From: DASPJR01 sp035628505
Lineage (GTDB): Bacteria; Planctomycetota; SZUA-567; H5-PLA8
NCBI GenBank assembly: GCA_035628505.1
Contig: DASPJR010000090.1
Span: 1 to 9,700, forward strand
Direction of reading: 5' to 3'
Length of the DNA: 9,700 nucleotides
In this document: piece by piece, positions 1-6,268 of the stretch
Position numbering within the stretch: position 1 is the stretch's first letter
Layout: every line of letters begins with the position of its first letter
The notes under the pieces: model-generated
The model's input: only the letters and a program-made list of their open reading frames with translations
Told to the model about the DNA's origin: nothing
Databases searched by the model: none
Program-made: the position numbers and the translations under genes

Positions 1-384
1 TTCATGATCGACGAGCACGGCAAGTACAACAGCGGCGTTTATATGCGCCACAATCCGTCGTCGGGAGTGCGGAGTTACCAGGTGAACATCGGGCGCGGCG
101 AAGCGGGCGAGTTCTGCGGCGGCGTGTACACGACAGATTGGCTGGCGAAAGGCGATGAGAAAGACGCGATCCGCAAAAAGCTGGAATGGAACACGCTGAA
201 AATTTACGCCAAAGGCGGCCACATCATCGTTCATTTGAACGGCACGAAAGTTTCGGATGTCAGCGACCCCAATCCCGACCCGAAGCGCCTGGAGAAAGGG
301 CCGCTGGCCTTTCAGACCTACGGCGCCGACGGCCACTCCGGCTGGGTGAAGTTCAGGAACATCCGCATCCGCGAGCTGAAGTGA
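1..384 (+). CDS. DUF1080 / 3-keto-disaccharide hydrolase domain protein, C-terminal part (5' end outside window)
   Basis: The reading frame is already open at base 1 and ends at TGA 382-384, so only the last ~127 residues are seen. The sequence has the layout of the DUF1080 (3-keto-disaccharide hydrolase, concanavalin-like jelly roll) C-terminal half: a strand with NSGVYMRH, then SYQVNI, a short Y-T-T-D loop, EWNTLKIYAKGGHIIVHLNG (the usual 'W N ... I ... G ... I ... lNG' pattern), and the closing GPLAFQTYG ... VKFRNIRIREL strand that ends nearly all members. The family is typically secreted and acts on oxidised (3-keto) glycosides or other glycans. The signal peptide would lie upstream of the window. 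The ATG at position 4 is internal, not the start. The gene sits 66 bases before a sodium:solute symporter on the same strand, consistent with a glycan-use locus. Family assignment is firm; substrate is unknown. Confidence 0.88.
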   Translation, partial: FMIDEHGKYNSGVYMRHNPSSGVRSYQVNIGRGEAGEFCGGVYTTDWLAKGDEKDAIRKKLEWNTLKIYAKGGHIIVHLNGTKVSDVSDPNPDPKRLEKGPLAFQTYGADGHSGWVKFRNIRIRELK

Positions 385-403
385 AGTTCGGGTCGTTCCT
401 TTC

Positions 404-431
404 ATGCATTATGCATCATGCATCACGCCCC
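404..431. repeat. Heptamer tandem repeat, unit ATGCATT/C
   Basis: In the 66-base gap between the DUF1080 gene and the symporter, ATGCATT (404-410) is followed by ATGCATC twice (411-417, 418-424) and a decayed unit ACGCCCC (425-431). A further ATGCAT, out of register, is at 440-445. ATGCAT is self-complementary, so the array reads the same on both strands. No function is known. It lies just upstream of the symporter start at 451. Confidence 0.75.
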
Positions 432-450
432 TTTTGACGATGCATGAGAT

Positions 451-1977
451 ATGGAAAACCATTTCACCTCTCTCGATTGCATCGTCCTGCTTGTTTATCT
501 CGTTGGAACGACGGCGCTCGGCATGTGGCTGGGCCGCGACCAGAAAGATGCGAAGGATTATTTCGTCGGCAACGGCGCCATTCCATGGTGGGCGATCCTG
601 TTTTCAATCGTCGCGACTGAGACCAGCGCGCTGACGTTTATAAGCATCCCCGGCATCGCCTATCTTGGCGATCTCTCGTTTCTGCAGGTCACCCTCGGCT
701 ACCTGCTCGGCCGAATCGTCATCGCGTACACGCTTCTGCCGCGTTATTACGGCGGCGAAATGGTGACTGCCTACGCGCTGCTTCAGAAGCGCTTCGGGCT
801 GCCGACGCGCCGGTTCGCGTCGATCACGTTCATGGCCACACGCGTGTTTGGAGACAGCGTGCGCGTGTTCGCGACGGCGATTCCGATCACATTCATCATC
901 GGACCGCTGGTTCCGGCTGAATGGGTTTCGCCCCTCTCGATCCTGGTGCTTGGCGCCTTTACGCTGCTTTACACGTATCATGGCGGCATGCGCGCCGTTG
1001 TCTGGACCGATGTGCTGCAGACCTTCGTCTATCTCCTGGGAGGCATCGCGGCGCTCGTGCTGCTCGGCCGCGGCGTCGACGGCGGCTGGAATGCAATTCT
1101 CTCGAGCGCGGCCGACAGTGGGAAGCTGCGCGTCTTCGATCTTTACCTCGGAATAGACAAGCCCTTCACGCTGCTCGCCGGAATTCTCGGCGGCGGATTC
1201 CTGGCGATGGCCTCCCACGGCACCGACCAGCTCATCGTTCAGCGCCTTGTCGCGGCAAGCTCACTGAAGCACGCGCAGCGCGCGTTGATCGGCAGCGGGG
1301 TTTTTGTCATCGCCCAGATGGCGCTGTTTCTGCTCATCGGAACCGGACTGTTCAGCTTCTACAAAGGCCAGTCCTTCGCATCGCCGGATTCGATATTTCC
1401 GAAGTTCATCATTGAGACCATGCCTGCCGGAATGACCGGCCTGGTTATCGCCGCAATCCTTGCCGCCGCCATGAGCACCGTTTCAGGCGCGCTCAATTCT
1501 CTCTCGGCGGCGACGCTGCACGACATTTATCTTCCTCTTCGCGGACAGCCGAAAGACGATGCCACGCTGCTGCGTCTTTCAAAACTCTTCACGCTGCTCT
1601 GGGCAATCGTTCTGATCGGTGGCGCGCTGATGTTCAAAGACCACAAGACACCGGTGGTGACCGTGGCATTATCTGTCGCGTCGTTTACGTACGGCGGCCT
1701 GCTTGGCGGGTTCTTCCTCGGCATTCTCTGTCCGCGCGCGCAGCAGCGGGATGCGATCCTCGGGATGAGCGTGGGAATCTCCCTGATGATAGTTGTCGTG
1801 TTTTCAAAATCGCTCCAGGAATTTGTGCCTGCATTGAAGCCGGTGGCACTGATCGCGTGGCCGTGGTACGTTCTGATCGGGACGGCGATTACGTTCGGCA
1901 CGGGAGCCGCTTCCGCTTTTTTGGCACCGGCGCAAGGCAGGCTTGAACAGCGGCCTGCGCCCGAGACAGCAGCTTGA
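451..1977 (+). CDS. Sodium:solute symporter (SSS family), probable sugar or amino-sugar uptake
   Basis: A 508-residue integral membrane protein of the usual SSS length, with about 12-13 hydrophobic segments (for example ~9-27, 46-66, 76-94, 162-176, 190-206, 239-254, 283-301, 328-345, 380-395, 403-426, 437-452, 465-490). Family hallmarks seen: IVATETSALTFISIPG at 53-68 in TM1/2, the GGMRAVVWTDVLQ motif at 178-190, and AAAMSTVSGALNS at 338-350 with the Ser/Thr-rich TM8 segment that contributes the Na2 sodium site in vSGLT-type transporters. It would import a solute with Na+ across the inner membrane. The next gene, a BadF/GlcNAc-kinase homologue, overlaps its stop codon, so the solute is most likely a sugar or amino sugar that is phosphorylated on entry; this is inference. 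The ATG at 451 has only a weak purine stretch (GAG) before it. It is chosen because hydrophobic TM1 begins a few residues downstream. Confidence 0.92.
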   Translation: MENHFTSLDCIVLLVYLVGTTALGMWLGRDQKDAKDYFVGNGAIPWWAILFSIVATETSALTFISIPGIAYLGDLSFLQVTLGYLLGRIVIAYTLLPRYYGGEMVTAYALLQKRFGLPTRRFASITFMATRVFGDSVRVFATAIPITFIIGPLVPAEWVSPLSILVLGAFTLLYTYHGGMRAVVWTDVLQTFVYLLGGIAALVLLGRGVDGGWNAILSSAADSGKLRVFDLYLGIDKPFTLLAGILGGGFLAMASHGTDQLIVQRLVAASSLKHAQRALIGSGVFVIAQMALFLLIGTGLFSFYKGQSFASPDSIFPKFIIETMPAGMTGLVIAAILAAAMSTVSGALNSLSAATLHDIYLPLRGQPKDDATLLRLSKLFTLLWAIVLIGGALMFKDHKTPVVTVALSVASFTYGGLLGGFFLGILCPRAQQRDAILGMSVGISLMIVVVFSKSLQEFVPALKPVALIAWPWYVLIGTAITFGTGAASAFLAPAQGRLEQRPAPETAA

Positions 1978-2957
1978 AACAACTCGTTCTGGGAATCGAT
2001 GGCGGCGGCACGACAACGCGGGCCGCGCTTGTTTCAGATGAAGGCGTCGTGCTCGCGCGCGGTGAAGCTGGGCCCGCAAACTTTCATGCGGCCGGCACCA
2101 AAGCCGCGGTCGATAACATCCGGCTTTCGGTGACGCGCGCTTTTCAGAATGCCGGCCGCCAGGTTGAACCCTGCTCGGCTGCCTTCCTGGGCATCGCCGG
2201 CGTGCGCACCGCTTCCGAGCGGGCGCTGATTTTCAATCTCATTTCCGAACTGAATCTGGCTCCGGCCGCGAACGTCGAAGTCGATCACGACCTTCGCATC
2301 GCTCTGGCCGGCGGGCTGCGCAACAAGGAAGGCATCGTCCTGATCGCTGGCACCGGCTCGGCGTGTTACGCCCGGCGTGATAACGGCCGCGAGTGGATCG
2401 CCGGCGGCTGGGGTTACATCATGGATGACCTCGGCAGCAGCTACGACGTGAGCCGCCGTGCCCTGGCGGCAGTGGTCCGCGCCGCAGACGGCCGCGCGCA
2501 GCAGACGGTCCTGACCGGAACCGTGCTCGCGAAGCTGAACCTGCAGAGCACGCGCGACCTGGTCCACCGCGTTCATGGCAGCGCAAGCTTTGCCGGCAAG
2601 CCGCTCACGCGGTCCGAGCTGGCCGCGCTCGCGCCGCTGGTGCTCGACGCCGCCGCGCAGGGAGACGGTCCGGCGCAGTCCATCCTGAAACGCTGCGTAA
2701 CGGAACTGGCGCTGCTGGCGCAGACCGTCGCAGCGAAGACCGATTTTTCGACTCCGCCTGTCGTTGTGAGCGGCGGCCTGTTCACATCCGCTTTTTTCCG
2801 ACAGAACCTCACGGCCGCGCTTGGAGTGTGTGTGCCGGGTTGCAAAGTGTCCCAGCCTCAGCTGGACCCGGTCTTCGGCGCCGCGCTGCTGGCGCTGCAA
2901 TCGCTGAAGGTGCCAATGCTGGCGCAGATTCTCGAGCGACTGGATCAACTCAAATAA
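1974..2957 (+). CDS. BadF/BadG/BcrA/BcrD ATPase-family sugar kinase (N-acetylglucosamine kinase-like)
   Basis: A 327-residue cytoplasmic protein of the ASKHA (actin-like/Hsp70/sugar kinase) fold, close to the normal length of bacterial GlcNAc kinases of the BadF family. Visible landmarks: phosphate-1 loop GIDGGGTTTRAAL (7-19); a candidate catalytic acid in VEVDHDL (D106); phosphate-2 loop IAGTGSACY (124-132); the GGWGYIMDDLGSSY segment (144-157) typical of GlcNAc/GlcN kinases; and the adenosine-side motif VVVSGGLF (263-270). The expected reaction is ATP-dependent phosphorylation of an amino sugar such as GlcNAc, MurNAc or glucosamine. The start is TTG at 1974, overlapping the symporter stop TGA as TTGA. 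The glycine-rich P-loop begins six residues later and no other start fits, so translational coupling to the transporter is likely; the Shine-Dalgarno is poor. The family also includes 2-hydroxyacyl-CoA dehydratase activators, but those carry a [4Fe-4S] Cys pattern that I do not see. Confidence 0.85.
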   Translation: MKQLVLGIDGGGTTTRAALVSDEGVVLARGEAGPANFHAAGTKAAVDNIRLSVTRAFQNAGRQVEPCSAAFLGIAGVRTASERALIFNLISELNLAPAANVEVDHDLRIALAGGLRNKEGIVLIAGTGSACYARRDNGREWIAGGWGYIMDDLGSSYDVSRRALAAVVRAADGRAQQTVLTGTVLAKLNLQSTRDLVHRVHGSASFAGKPLTRSELAALAPLVLDAAAQGDGPAQSILKRCVTELALLAQTVAAKTDFSTPPVVVSGGLFTSAFFRQNLTAALGVCVPGCKVSQPQLDPVFGAALLALQSLKVPMLAQILERLDQLK

Positions 2958-2965
2958 ATGAAAAG

Positions 2966-3017
2966 CGGGTGGCGTGTGGCGGTTGACGATCGCTCGTCAC
3001 CCGACACTCGCCACCCG
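2966..3017 (+). terminator. Imperfect 24-bp hairpin with heptad structure; probable terminator of the symporter-kinase operon
   Basis: Starting 8 bases after the kinase stop, two 24-base arms (2966-2989 and 2994-3017) pair around the loop TCGC. 21 of 24 positions match; the innermost six pairs (TGACGA/TCGTCA) and outermost nine (CGGGTGGCG/CGCCACCCG) are perfect. AAAA (2961-2964) precedes it and TTTT (3023-3026) follows after TCAGA, so it resembles a weak terminator. Both arms divide into 7-base units (GGGTGGC, GTGTGGC, GGTTGAC on the left; GTCACCC, GACACTC, GCCACCC on the right), so it may have arisen as an inverted heptamer array. The terminator role is inferred. Confidence 0.55.
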
Positions 3018-3026
3018 TCAGATTTT

Positions 3027-3099
3027 AAAACCGGTTGATGGGGCAGATCCCTCGCGCCTGCCCCAGGGAGAAACCGGGGAGATTCTCCGCGTCAACCGG
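3027..3099 (-). terminator. Candidate branched terminator for the zinc-ribbon/YbjN-like gene
   Basis: Read on the minus strand, CCGGTTGA (3099-3092, containing the TGA stop of the gene) pairs perfectly with TCAACCGG (3038-3031), immediately followed by TTTT (3030-3027). Inside lie a perfect 8-bp stem, TGGGGCAG/CTGCCCCA (3039-3046 with 3058-3065), and a small GGAG/CTCC hairpin. The stop codon lies in the outer stem, so a ribosome finishing translation would block that stem while the inner 8-bp stem could still form. Not a textbook single hairpin. Confidence 0.4.
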
Positions 3100-4303
3100 C
3101 CTTAGCCAGTGTTGCCGAGGACGCGCTGGCACTCGGCGCGTTCTCCAGCAGTGCATCCGCAAAGCGTTTGAACTGTTCGACACTGATCGGCTTGTCGCAG
3201 GGGAAGCACGCCGCCGTGGCGACCACCTGCTTGTTGGCCATGACATAGCGCACCAGTTCAGACGTCTTGTTCATCTCGTTGAGCCGCTCCAGGATCTGCT
3301 GCGTCTTAGGAGCGGTATTGTTCCTGAGGAATCCGCGCACCGCAGCGGGCATGAACGCCCACTTGCCCTGGCCTGGATGGCCAAGAACGACATAGCCGCG
3401 CAGGAATCCGGGGCATGCCGCGATGCGCACGTGGCACTTCTCGGGTGAAACCGAATCCTGGCTGAGAGCCACCTGGCCTCCGAATGTGAAGGCGTGAAAG
3501 CCGGCGAAACCGGCCATGTCGCACGCCTGCTCCAGCGTCTGGCACGAGACGGTATTCAGCGCTCCCGGGTTGACAAAGGCATTCGCCACCGCAAGCGGAT
3601 CGACCCGCCGCTCCTCGACGGTCTGGCGGATCAGCGACAGCGCGTGACGCCGGTCGTGGTTCATCTGCCGCAGGATCTGGATCAGCATGGCGCTGGTCAG
3701 GTAGTTTTCGTCGGAGGTCAGCGGAATCATCGCGTGCCGCATGGAGACGCCCTGATCAGTGAGAAAAAATACCGAGCTGATTGAACGCTGATTGATCTCG
3801 TTGAGCACTTCCAGCAGCGGCACGCCGGGCAGTGGAGGCAGCTCGATCACGGGCGATTCAAGCATCAGCAGACCATGAGAGGCGTAGACGCGATAATCAT
3901 CGACCGAAGTCACCTCAAGCTGCGTGCTGTGAAACTTCACCTTTGCACGGAATGCCTTGTACCCGGGTTCTTCCTGGCAGGGCCAGTTCTTCAATCGAAA
4001 GATTCCGATCGCAATATTGGTCAGCGCCTTGTCGGGATCTTTGGGCTGCGCCGGGGGCGCGGCCGGCGTGAGCAGCGAAGGCGAAGGCGGCGGGGCCTCT
4101 TTAAGTGCCTCAATCTGGAAGTCGTCACGAACGCTGCGGCACTCGCCGACGGGTTGCTCCAATTCCAGCGAATCCGACGTTGCCACGCCGGGAACCGTGT
4201 TGGAGCGGAAACAGACTTTGCAGAGGACCTTCTGGCCGGCATCGCTGATCGGACAGTGCATGGTCGAGGCGCAGTGCGCGCAGATCACTCGAATTGTGCT
4301 CAT
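3092..4303 (-). CDS. Unrecognised cytoplasmic protein: N-terminal zinc ribbon plus two YbjN-like domains
   Basis: A 403-residue protein with no signal peptide or membrane segment. Counting from ATG 4303: an N-terminal zinc-ribbon pattern CAHC...CKVC (C8, C11, C28, C31, an extra C17 between); a Pro/Ala-rich linker (~70-91); then two similar alpha/beta units. Each has beta strands, a helix with a matching motif (LLEVLNEINQ at 163-172; ILERLNEMNK at 337-346), further strands (SVFFLTDQGVSMRHAMIPL; LVRYVMANKQVVATAACFP) and a closing amphipathic helix (AMLIQILRQM; EQFKRFADALLE). This order resembles YbjN / type III secretion chaperone-like proteins, a fold used in protein-protein contacts. I do not recognise the family, and no catalytic residues stand out. 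A GTG codon directly before (4306) could also be the start; GGGGGA about 7 bases upstream of ATG 4303 favours the ATG. It is separated by 437 bases from cysS and appears monocistronic. Chaperone, adaptor or regulator roles are guesses. Confidence 0.8.
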   Translation of the reverse strand: MSTIRVICAHCASTMHCPISDAGQKVLCKVCFRSNTVPGVATSDSLELEQPVGECRSVRDDFQIEALKEAPPPSPSLLTPAAPPAQPKDPDKALTNIAIGIFRLKNWPCQEEPGYKAFRAKVKFHSTQLEVTSVDDYRVYASHGLLMLESPVIELPPLPGVPLLEVLNEINQRSISSVFFLTDQGVSMRHAMIPLTSDENYLTSAMLIQILRQMNHDRRHALSLIRQTVEERRVDPLAVANAFVNPGALNTVSCQTLEQACDMAGFAGFHAFTFGGQVALSQDSVSPEKCHVRIAACPGFLRGYVVLGHPGQGKWAFMPAAVRGFLRNNTAPKTQQILERLNEMNKTSELVRYVMANKQVVATAACFPCDKPISVEQFKRFADALLENAPSASASSATLAKAG

Positions 4304-4332
4304 CACCCATCCCCCGGTACAGGAGCGGCCCC

Positions 4333-4349
4333 TGTCGCACTCTGCAACA
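4333..4349. promoter_or_regulatory. Proximal 7-3-7 dyad (candidate operator O1)
   Basis: TGTCGCA-CTC-TGCAACA: the left arm is identical to the distal site at 4447-4463 and the right arm differs from it by one base, with the same 3-base spacer. It lies one base beyond the candidate -10 (4356-4351, minus strand) and would span the transcription start, the classic place for a repressor site. No regulator is identified. Confidence 0.5.
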
Positions 4350-4350
4350 T

Positions 4351-4356
4351 ATCATA
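4351..4356 (-). promoter_or_regulatory. Candidate -10 element (TATGAT) for the zinc-ribbon/YbjN-like gene
   Basis: On the minus strand TATGAT reads from 4356 to 4351, one mismatch from TATAAT and about 50 bases before the start codon. I see no good -35 hexamer at 16-18 bases (the nearest is CACATT), so if real it may need an activator or upstream element. The support is its position next to dyad O1. Confidence 0.3.
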
Positions 4357-4446
4357 CGAAACGATGAGCCCGCAATGTGCAGAGAAAATTTTCTGTTCTT
4401 GATGATGCTAAGATGAGTCTGCTTAAGAATTTAAAAATTTATAAAT

Positions 4447-4463
4447 TGTCGCATGTTGCGACA
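4447..4463. promoter_or_regulatory. Distal perfect 7-3-7 dyad (candidate operator O2)
   Basis: TGTCGCA-TGT-TGCGACA is a perfect inverted repeat, at the edge of an AT-rich tract. Its centre is 114 bases from the centre of the proximal dyad, close to eleven helical turns. It lacks a T-run, so a terminator is unlikely. Single TGTCGCA arms also occur inside the coding region (3193, 3517) but without a partner arm. Confidence 0.55.
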
Positions 4464-4591
4464 CGTGCATAGAGGGGTGAATCCGTAAGTTCGATACCCG
4501 CGCCCTACTGACTGAAACAAAATAATTTTTAAAATCTGAGTCGCCGACGGCCATGGCAAATCGTCTTAGTTAGAGTGAGAGGCTCCTGCAT

Positions 4592-4653
4592 CTTTTCCCT
4601 CTCCATCCGGGAGAGGGCCGACGTGAGCAAAGCGAACGCGCGGTGAGGGAAAG
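4592..4653. repeat. REP-like intergenic palindrome
   Basis: A perfect 8-bp hairpin CCCTCTCC / GGAGAGGG (4597-4604, 4610-4617; loop ATCCG) is enclosed by outer arms CTTTTCCCTC (4592-4601) and GAGGGAAAG (4645-4653), which can pair with each other instead of with the inner partner. This is the common 'CCCTCTCC...GGGAGAGGGC...GGTGAGGG' type of intergenic repeat known from many GC-rich bacteria. It is not followed by a T-run in either direction. A genome copy count would confirm it as a dispersed repeat. Confidence 0.55.
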
Positions 4654-4680
4654 CCGCTGCAGGCCGATTACTGCTTATCC

Positions 4681-4715
4681 GTCACCCAAGACTCGCTACG
4701 CTCGCGTCCGCCTCC
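4681..4715. repeat. Degenerate heptads related to the 2996-3016 units
   Basis: GTCACCC, AAGACTC, GCTACGC, TCGCGTC, CGCCTCC follow in a 7-base register. The first is identical to, and the next two match 5 of 7 bases of, the units GTCACCC, GACACTC, GCCACCC in the right arm of the hairpin at 2966-3017. It lies 26 bases beyond the cysS stop. The match could be partly chance in a C-rich stretch. Confidence 0.35.
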
Positions 4716-4740
4716 TGCCGGAGAAGAGAGAAAAACGCGC

Positions 4741-6264
4741 TTACTTCTTCTTTACCGCCCATTTGCCGCCGGGCAGGTCTTCGACTTCGTAGCCGAGCGC
4801 CTTGATGCCATCGCGGATCTTGTCGCCGAGCTGATACTGCTTGGCCGCGCGCGCATCCTGGCGCGACTGCATGAGCAGTTCGATGAGCTTTTCGGAATCG
4901 CCGGCGGCCGCGGCTTTCGCCCGGGTGGGGCGGATGCCGAGGACGTTAAGCATCTTAACGATTGCTTTTCGAATGTGTGCGGGACCGAACTGATTCCAAG
5001 TGTCACGCATGTTCTTGGTTAATTCTTGATTCGCCGCAGTGCATAAATCGAAAATCACGCTAATTGCTTGAGCTGTATTGAAGTCATCGTCCATTGCTTT
5101 TTGGAACGCAGCTTCTAATTCCAAATTCTCCCCTTGTGTCTCCAAATAGGTGGCAGCTAAGGCAGTTTCAATTTTTTCGAGTGTATTGTAAATCCGCTCG
5201 AGCCGGGCCGTGGCCTCGTCCAACATCGCCGGCTCGAACACAATCGGCGAGCGGTAATGCGAACTGAGCAGCATCATGCGGATGGCCATCGGATCGTACG
5301 GGCCTTCGGGCCAGATCATCTCGCGCAGCCACTTCACGTTGCCGAGCGACTTGCTCATCTTTACCGCGCCGGTCGCGGCGTCGACGAGATCGCCGGAGAC
5401 GCTCGCGTCTTCAGGGCGCGCCTTCACGGTTACGAACGCATTGTGGACCCAGTACTTGACGGACTCGCCATGCTTGAGCTCGTCGCAGTACGCGCATTCG
5501 GTCTGCGCCTTTTCGTCCTCGTGATGCGGAAAGAGCAGATCCTGGCCGCCGCAGTGAATGTCGAACGGCACGCCCAGGTACGCGCGGCTCATCGCACTGC
5601 ACTCGAGGTGCCAGCCGGGCCGGCCCTCGCCCCACGGTGAGGGCCAGCGCGGAACGAGCGCGCCGCCCTTGGCAATCTCTTCTTTGTCGTTCTTATTCAG
5701 TTTCCAGAGCACGAAGTCGCCCTGGTTTTTCTTCACGGCGAGCCGCGCCTGGTCGATGCGCCCGGAGAGCCCCGCTTCTTCTTCGTCCAGCTTGCGGCCG
5801 CTCAGCGCGCCGTAGCGCTCGTAGGTGGAGGTATCGAAATAGACGTCGCCGTCGCTGGACACATAGGCGTGCTTCTTCTCGATCAGCTTCGCGACGATCT
5901 CGATCATCTCCGGAATGTGATCGGTCGCGCGCGGAAAAACATCGGCGGGTTTGACGTTCAGCGACTGCATCACGCGGTGGAATTCGTCGATGTAGCGCGC
6001 GGTGATCTGGCGGTAATCGGTGTTCTCAGCAATGGCGCGCTTGATGATCTTGTCGTCCACGTCCGTGAAATTCATCACGAAGCGAACGTTATACCCTTTG
6101 TACTCGAGGTAACGCCGCACAACGTCGGGCGTGATAGCCGCGCGCGCGTGGCCGAGATGCAGGCTGTCGTAGACCGTGGGGCCGCAGGTGTACATGGTCA
6201 CGCGCTGAGCGTTAAGTGGCGTGAATTCTTCTTTCTGGCGGGACTGCGAATTGAGAATGCGCAT
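4741..6264 (-). CDS. cysS: Cysteinyl-tRNA synthetase
   Basis: A 507-residue cytoplasmic class I aminoacyl-tRNA synthetase that charges tRNA-Cys with cysteine using ATP; slightly longer than E. coli CysRS (461). Seen in order: CGPTVYDSLHLGHARA with HIGH-box HLGH (36-39); FTDVDDKII (66-74); WGEGRPGWHLECSAM (211-225); CGGQDLLFPHHEDE (238-251); and KMSKS (302-306). The four zinc ligands expected from E. coli CysRS are present as C27, C222, H247 and E251. An inserted RPEDASVSGDLVDAATG loop (283-299) precedes KMSKS. The C-terminal anticodon-binding DALR-type region runs from ~350 to the end. Residues ~360-437 are encoded by a markedly AT-rich patch unlike the rest. ATG 6264 is preceded by heptamer repeats and no clear Shine-Dalgarno. 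The amidohydrolase gene ends 76 bases upstream on the same strand, so read-through is possible, but the two functions look unrelated. Confidence 0.97.
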   Translation of the reverse strand: MRILNSQSRQKEEFTPLNAQRVTMYTCGPTVYDSLHLGHARAAITPDVVRRYLEYKGYNVRFVMNFTDVDDKIIKRAIAENTDYRQITARYIDEFHRVMQSLNVKPADVFPRATDHIPEMIEIVAKLIEKKHAYVSSDGDVYFDTSTYERYGALSGRKLDEEEAGLSGRIDQARLAVKKNQGDFVLWKLNKNDKEEIAKGGALVPRWPSPWGEGRPGWHLECSAMSRAYLGVPFDIHCGGQDLLFPHHEDEKAQTECAYCDELKHGESVKYWVHNAFVTVKARPEDASVSGDLVDAATGAVKMSKSLGNVKWLREMIWPEGPYDPMAIRMMLLSSHYRSPIVFEPAMLDEATARLERIYNTLEKIETALAATYLETQGENLELEAAFQKAMDDDFNTAQAISVIFDLCTAANQELTKNMRDTWNQFGPAHIRKAIVKMLNVLGIRPTRAKAAAAGDSEKLIELLMQSRQDARAAKQYQLGDKIRDGIKALGYEVEDLPGGKWAVKKK

Positions 6265-6268
6265 TATG

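Larger units (their letters stand above)
4304..4740. other. 437-base non-coding spacer between cysS and the zinc-ribbon/YbjN-like gene
   Basis: No plausible gene on either strand. In order from 4304: the gene's ribosome site and candidate promoter (4351-4356); proximal dyad (4333-4349); AT-rich tract dominated by A/T at about 4424-4446; distal dyad (4447-4463); a short stretch resembling a tRNA T-loop (4489-4501) without a supporting stem; an A/T-rich stretch about 4516-4536; a REP-like palindrome (4592-4653); and degenerate heptads (4681-4715) shortly after the cysS end. The spacer is unusually long and structured compared with others in the window. Confidence 0.7.

Noticed and set aside
434..439. 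TTGACG as a -35 box for the symporter
   Set aside because: No -10-like hexamer lies 16-18 bases downstream; that position is already inside the coding region.
2034..2948. Long open frame on the minus strand opposite the kinase gene (also one at 604-1218 opposite the symporter)
   Set aside because: Products are rich in Arg, Gln and Ala with no recognisable motif, as expected for antisense frames in GC-rich DNA. The sense strand has a clear conserved protein.
3193..3523. Single TGTCGCA arms at 3193-3199 and 3517-3523
   Set aside because: They lie inside the coding sequence and have no matching second arm at the 3-base spacing, so they look like chance occurrences.
4487..4507. Possible tRNA or tmRNA 3' end (GTTCGATACCCGC)
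   Set aside because: The T-loop-like GTTCGATAC is present but the preceding bases do not pair with CCCGC, there is no CCA, and no D- or anticodon-arm is found upstream. At most a decayed remnant.
5620..5650. Palindromic GGCCCTC...GAGGGCC inside cysS resembling the REP-like repeat
   Set aside because: It encodes the conserved SPWGEGRPGWH segment of cysteinyl-tRNA synthetases, so the symmetry is explained by the protein sequence.
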